Source: DASQMT01 sp963835735
GTDB taxonomy: Bacteria; Actinomycetota; Thermoleophilia; Solirubrobacterales; Solirubrobacteraceae
Assembly (NCBI GenBank): GCA_963835735.1
Contig: CAWIGP010000007.1
Coordinates: forward strand, 596,037-660,036
Length of the DNA: 64,000 bases
Direction of reading: 5' to 3'
The position numbers and the translations under genes were made by a program. Positions 61,898 to 64,000 of the stretch are shown piece after piece. The notes beneath the pieces were generated by a model. It made no database searches, was not told the origin of the DNA, and was given only the letters and a program-made list of their open reading frames with translations. The stretch's first letter is position 1; the number at the start of each line of letters is the position of its first letter.

Positions 61898-62957
61898 GGG
61901 GAGGCCGCGCGGCGGGAGTATCGTCTCGCGCATCGCTATGCCCTGGCTCGCCGACACCGACGTGGGCGCCGCGTACGGGGTCGCCCGCTCGATCGTCGGC
62001 GCTCGGACGGAGACTGAGCTACGGCGTCGTGCGCTTCAGGCGCTCGCCGAGCTCGTTCCCGCGGACGTGCTGACCTGGGATCGCGTCGAGCTCGCCACGG
62101 GCTCCGTCGATCACGAGGCGGTCCCGCTGGGGGCGGAGCCGTCTGGCGCCTTCGAGGCGGTCGTGGGGCACGCGCGCGACCATCCGCTGCTCGCGGCGCA
62201 CGCGACGGGCCCGCGCCCGGCCCTGCGGTTGTCGGAGGTCGTGGAGCCCGGCGTCCTTCACCGCGGCGAGCTCTACGGCGACCTGCTGCACGCTGCGGGG
62301 GTGGAGTATGAGATCGCGATCGGCGTGCGCACCGGTCGCGGGGAGGCGGTCGTCGCCGGGCTCGGGCGGGCCGAGCGCGGGTTCTCCGAGCGCGACCGCG
62401 ACGTGCTCGACATCGCCCGCCCGGGGCTCGAGCGTGCGCTGCGGGCCACGCAGGCGCGCGGGCGCCTCATCCGTGCGCTCGCCGACGATCCGCCGCCCGG
62501 CACGGCGGTGACGCTGCTCGACCGCGACGGCGAGATCGAGCTCTCCAGCCCCGAGGCCGGGCGTTGGCTGGCCGAGCACTTCGGCAAGGCCGACCATCCC
62601 GGATGGCTGCCGCGGCCGGTCGCGGAGTGGCTCGCGCTGCCGCCGCGTCCGCCGCTGGTCAGCGAGCGCGACGGCCGGCGCCTCACCGTCTGCCTGATCC
62701 CTGGCGATCCGCACGCTCTGCTGCTCGAGGAGGCGGTCGCCGGCTTGCGCGCGGACGCGCTCGACCGACTGGGCCTGACCGCGCGCGAGAGCGAGGTGCT
62801 GCGTGCGGCCAGCGTCATCGAGGGAGAGGCCGAACTCGCGTGGGAGCTGTTCCTGAGCCTTCACGCCGTCCGCGAGCGGCTCGCGCGCTTGCAGGCCAAG
62901 CTCGGGGTGCGCACGGCCGGCGACGCCGTCGCCCGGGCGCTCCGCGAGAGCCTCTAG
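61884..62957 (+). CDS. LuxR-like regulator with divergent HTH
   Basis: 357 residues. A GAF-like N-terminal sensor region (ELRRRALQALAELVPADVLT; GLGRAERGFSERDRDVLDIA) is followed by a PAS-like stretch (VTLLDRDGEIELSSPEAGRW) and a C-terminal LuxR region. The HTH begins normally (GLTARESEVLRAAS), but the recognition part (GEAELAWELFLSLHAVRERL) lacks the usual IA..L..S..TV pattern, so DNA contacts would differ. GTG 61884 lies inside the FmdB-like gene, implying translational coupling. Confidence 0.78.
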   Translation: MAESEGRPRGGSIVSRIAMPWLADTDVGAAYGVARSIVGARTETELRRRALQALAELVPADVLTWDRVELATGSVDHEAVPLGAEPSGAFEAVVGHARDHPLLAAHATGPRPALRLSEVVEPGVLHRGELYGDLLHAAGVEYEIAIGVRTGRGEAVVAGLGRAERGFSERDRDVLDIARPGLERALRATQARGRLIRALADDPPPGTAVTLLDRDGEIELSSPEAGRWLAEHFGKADHPGWLPRPVAEWLALPPRPPLVSERDGRRLTVCLIPGDPHALLLEEAVAGLRADALDRLGLTARESEVLRAASVIEGEAELAWELFLSLHAVRERLARLQAKLGVRTAGDAVARALRESL

Positions 62958-63019
62958 ATCTGGTCGAGGGAGAATACGCTCAGCCGGAGGCATCCTCCCG
63001 CCCATCGACGTGAAGAAGG

Positions 63020-63263
63020 GTGCGCCGTGCCCGAATCGAGAATCCCTCCGAAGCGACGCCGGTCGCCGAGATCGGGCCCACGATCACCGCGACGTTCGAG
63101 GACGGCCCTCTGGAAGGCAGTCGCATCGAGGTGGAGGTGGGAAGGTCGCCCGCCGAAGACAATCGATGCTCCTGCCGAGGACGCGAGCACCTGTCGCTAC
63201 TGCCTCGCGGGCTGGGTCCAGAGCGGTCGTTCCGCGGTGTACTCGTTCCTGTACCGCGTTTAG
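63020..63263 (+). CDS. Small hypothetical protein (frameshifted)
   Basis: About 80 residues if repaired. Frame 2 gives PVAEIGPTITATFEDGPLEG and SRIEVEVGR; near 63148 one extra base moves to the frame ending PPKTIDAPAEDASTCRYCLA and AVYSFLYRV. A CRYC pair is present. Family not recognised; the two halves together read as one coherent small protein. GTG 63020 is a tentative start. Confidence 0.45.
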
Positions 63264-63925
63264 TTGCCCGCCGCAGGTGAGCTGGCCGGTGGCGTCGAAT
63301 GGCGGTATGTGGCGGACAACGCCCAGCGGCTCACCGCGCTGACTACCGAGCACTTGGGCTCGCGGGCGCGCGTTCGCAGGCCGCGGCGGGGAGCGCGCAG
63401 TTCGGCAGTGTTCCTCGGCAGTGTGTCGAGCGCCCCATCGGCCTCGGCCTGACCGCATAGTTGCTCAGCGCTGGCGCGGTGTTCAGGGTCTTCGCGCTCG
63501 TCGCGCTGCCGACGCTATTCGTGCTGGCTGTCCACTTTCGTCCGGCTCGTCAAGCTGGGGATCGAGATTTCCTGCTGGGCGGAGCGATCAACCGCATCCG
63601 CCATTACTACCTCGAGCGTGCCGGCGACACCGCCGCTACTTCATCTCTCCGGCAACGATGACGCAGCCGGTGTGCTGGCGAACATGGGCATCGCGCCTTC
63701 GCCGCGGCAGCTGTACTTCACGGCGCGGTGCGGTCGCGGTCGTGGACGCTGTCGTCGGCGGCGCGGCCGTGGCCGGCGGTCGGCATCGCGTTCCGCACGT
63801 CGCTGGCGGTGGCGGTCGTGATCGGCGCGGCGACCGCGGTTCATGGTCCGGGCGCTGCGCTATGAGAAGACGCGACGCAAGGCCGGCACTCTGCATCCGT
63901 GCTGTTCGCGAGCGACACGCCGTAA
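63264..63925 (+). pseudogene. Membrane protein with several frameshifts
   Basis: Pieces in different frames read VADNAQRLTALTTEHLGSRA, AVFRVFALVALPTLFVLAV, FVRLVKLGIE, GAINRIRHYYLERAGD, ANMGIAPSPRQLYFTA and a final LFASDTP with stop at 63925. Together they resemble a four-segment membrane protein family common in actinobacteria whose hallmark is INRIRHYYLE followed by GVLANMGI. At least five one-base shifts interrupt it. Function of the family is unknown to me. The breaks may be base errors near the end of the window. Confidence 0.5.
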
Positions 63926-64000
63926 CTGCCGGACCGCGTCGAGGCACACATGGAGCGATCGCGCAGCGCGGACCGCCGCCGACGAGGAGCGCGCGCAGGG

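Noticed and set aside
61214..61957. Minus-strand frame with some hydrophobic stretches
   Set aside because: No start with a ribosome site, overlaps the FmdB-like gene, and the hydrophobic stretches do not match a family I know.

Overview
The window is high-GC actinobacterial DNA. GTG and TTG starts are frequent, start-stop overlaps (ATGA, GTGA) are very common, and many genes carry a TAnnnT box 6-10 bases before the start codon, the layout of leaderless transcripts. The gene content (CysO/CysM/JAMM sulfur-carrier cysteine synthesis, ROK-controlled xylose genes, the MoxR/DUF58/DUF4129/SpoIIM/RDD block, secreted proteins with an RCDGPGC motif) fits Thermoleophilia, order Solirubrobacterales (Solirubrobacter or Conexibacter-like). 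That assignment is inference from gene content.

Layout. 1-1.0 kb: end of a MoeB/ThiF-type activating enzyme and a ubiquitin-like sulfur carrier. 1.07-6.4 kb: ROK regulator, sugar-binding lipoprotein, ATPase, permease and Gfo/Idh/MocA dehydrogenase, an overlapping operon for uptake and use of a pentose, probably xylose. 6.5-14.5 kb: envelope block with a membrane protein, DUF4129, DUF4350, MoxR ATPase, DUF58, SpoIIM and two RDD proteins. 14.5-19.1 kb: secreted matrixin-like protease, second ROK regulator, xylose isomerase and xylulokinase. 19.1-22.3 kb: four secreted or anchored proteins. 22.4-25.6 kb: CysM, two ferritin-like proteins (one with a Tat signal), TatA, a JAMM peptidase and a zinc-ribbon protein. 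25.6-28.6 kb: GbsR/MarR regulator divergent from an ABC-2 exporter. 28.6-29.2 kb: gene-free, rich in palindromes.

29.2-46.4 kb is an accessory region: two MFS exporters with a DUF1772 protein, a glyoxalase-like protein, an ArsR/DUF899/SRPBCC operon, an NmrA/TetR divergent pair, small secreted and cupin proteins, a methyltransferase, a TPR-LuxR regulator, a PEP mutase-like enzyme and a haem peroxidase. 46.5-54 kb: a large LuxR ATPase regulator riddled with frameshifts, a duplicated alpha/beta hydrolase (one broken, one intact) flanking an esterase, an NAD(P)-binding protein and small proteins. 54.8-58.1 kb: a tautomerase/hydrolase pair divergent from a TPR regulator with a clear shared operator. 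58-64 kb: small zinc-ribbon proteins, a transglutaminase, a desaturase fragment, an FmdB-like protein without its zinc cysteines, a LuxR-like regulator and a frameshifted membrane protein.

At least twenty genes carry one-base frameshifts, mostly insertions, in otherwise conserved frames. They cluster at 8.5-9.7 kb, 45-50 kb and 63-64 kb, while 24-34 kb is clean. Base errors in the assembly explain most of them better than gene decay, so these genes are annotated across the breaks. No tRNA, rRNA, CRISPR array, insertion sequence or phage gene was recognised.
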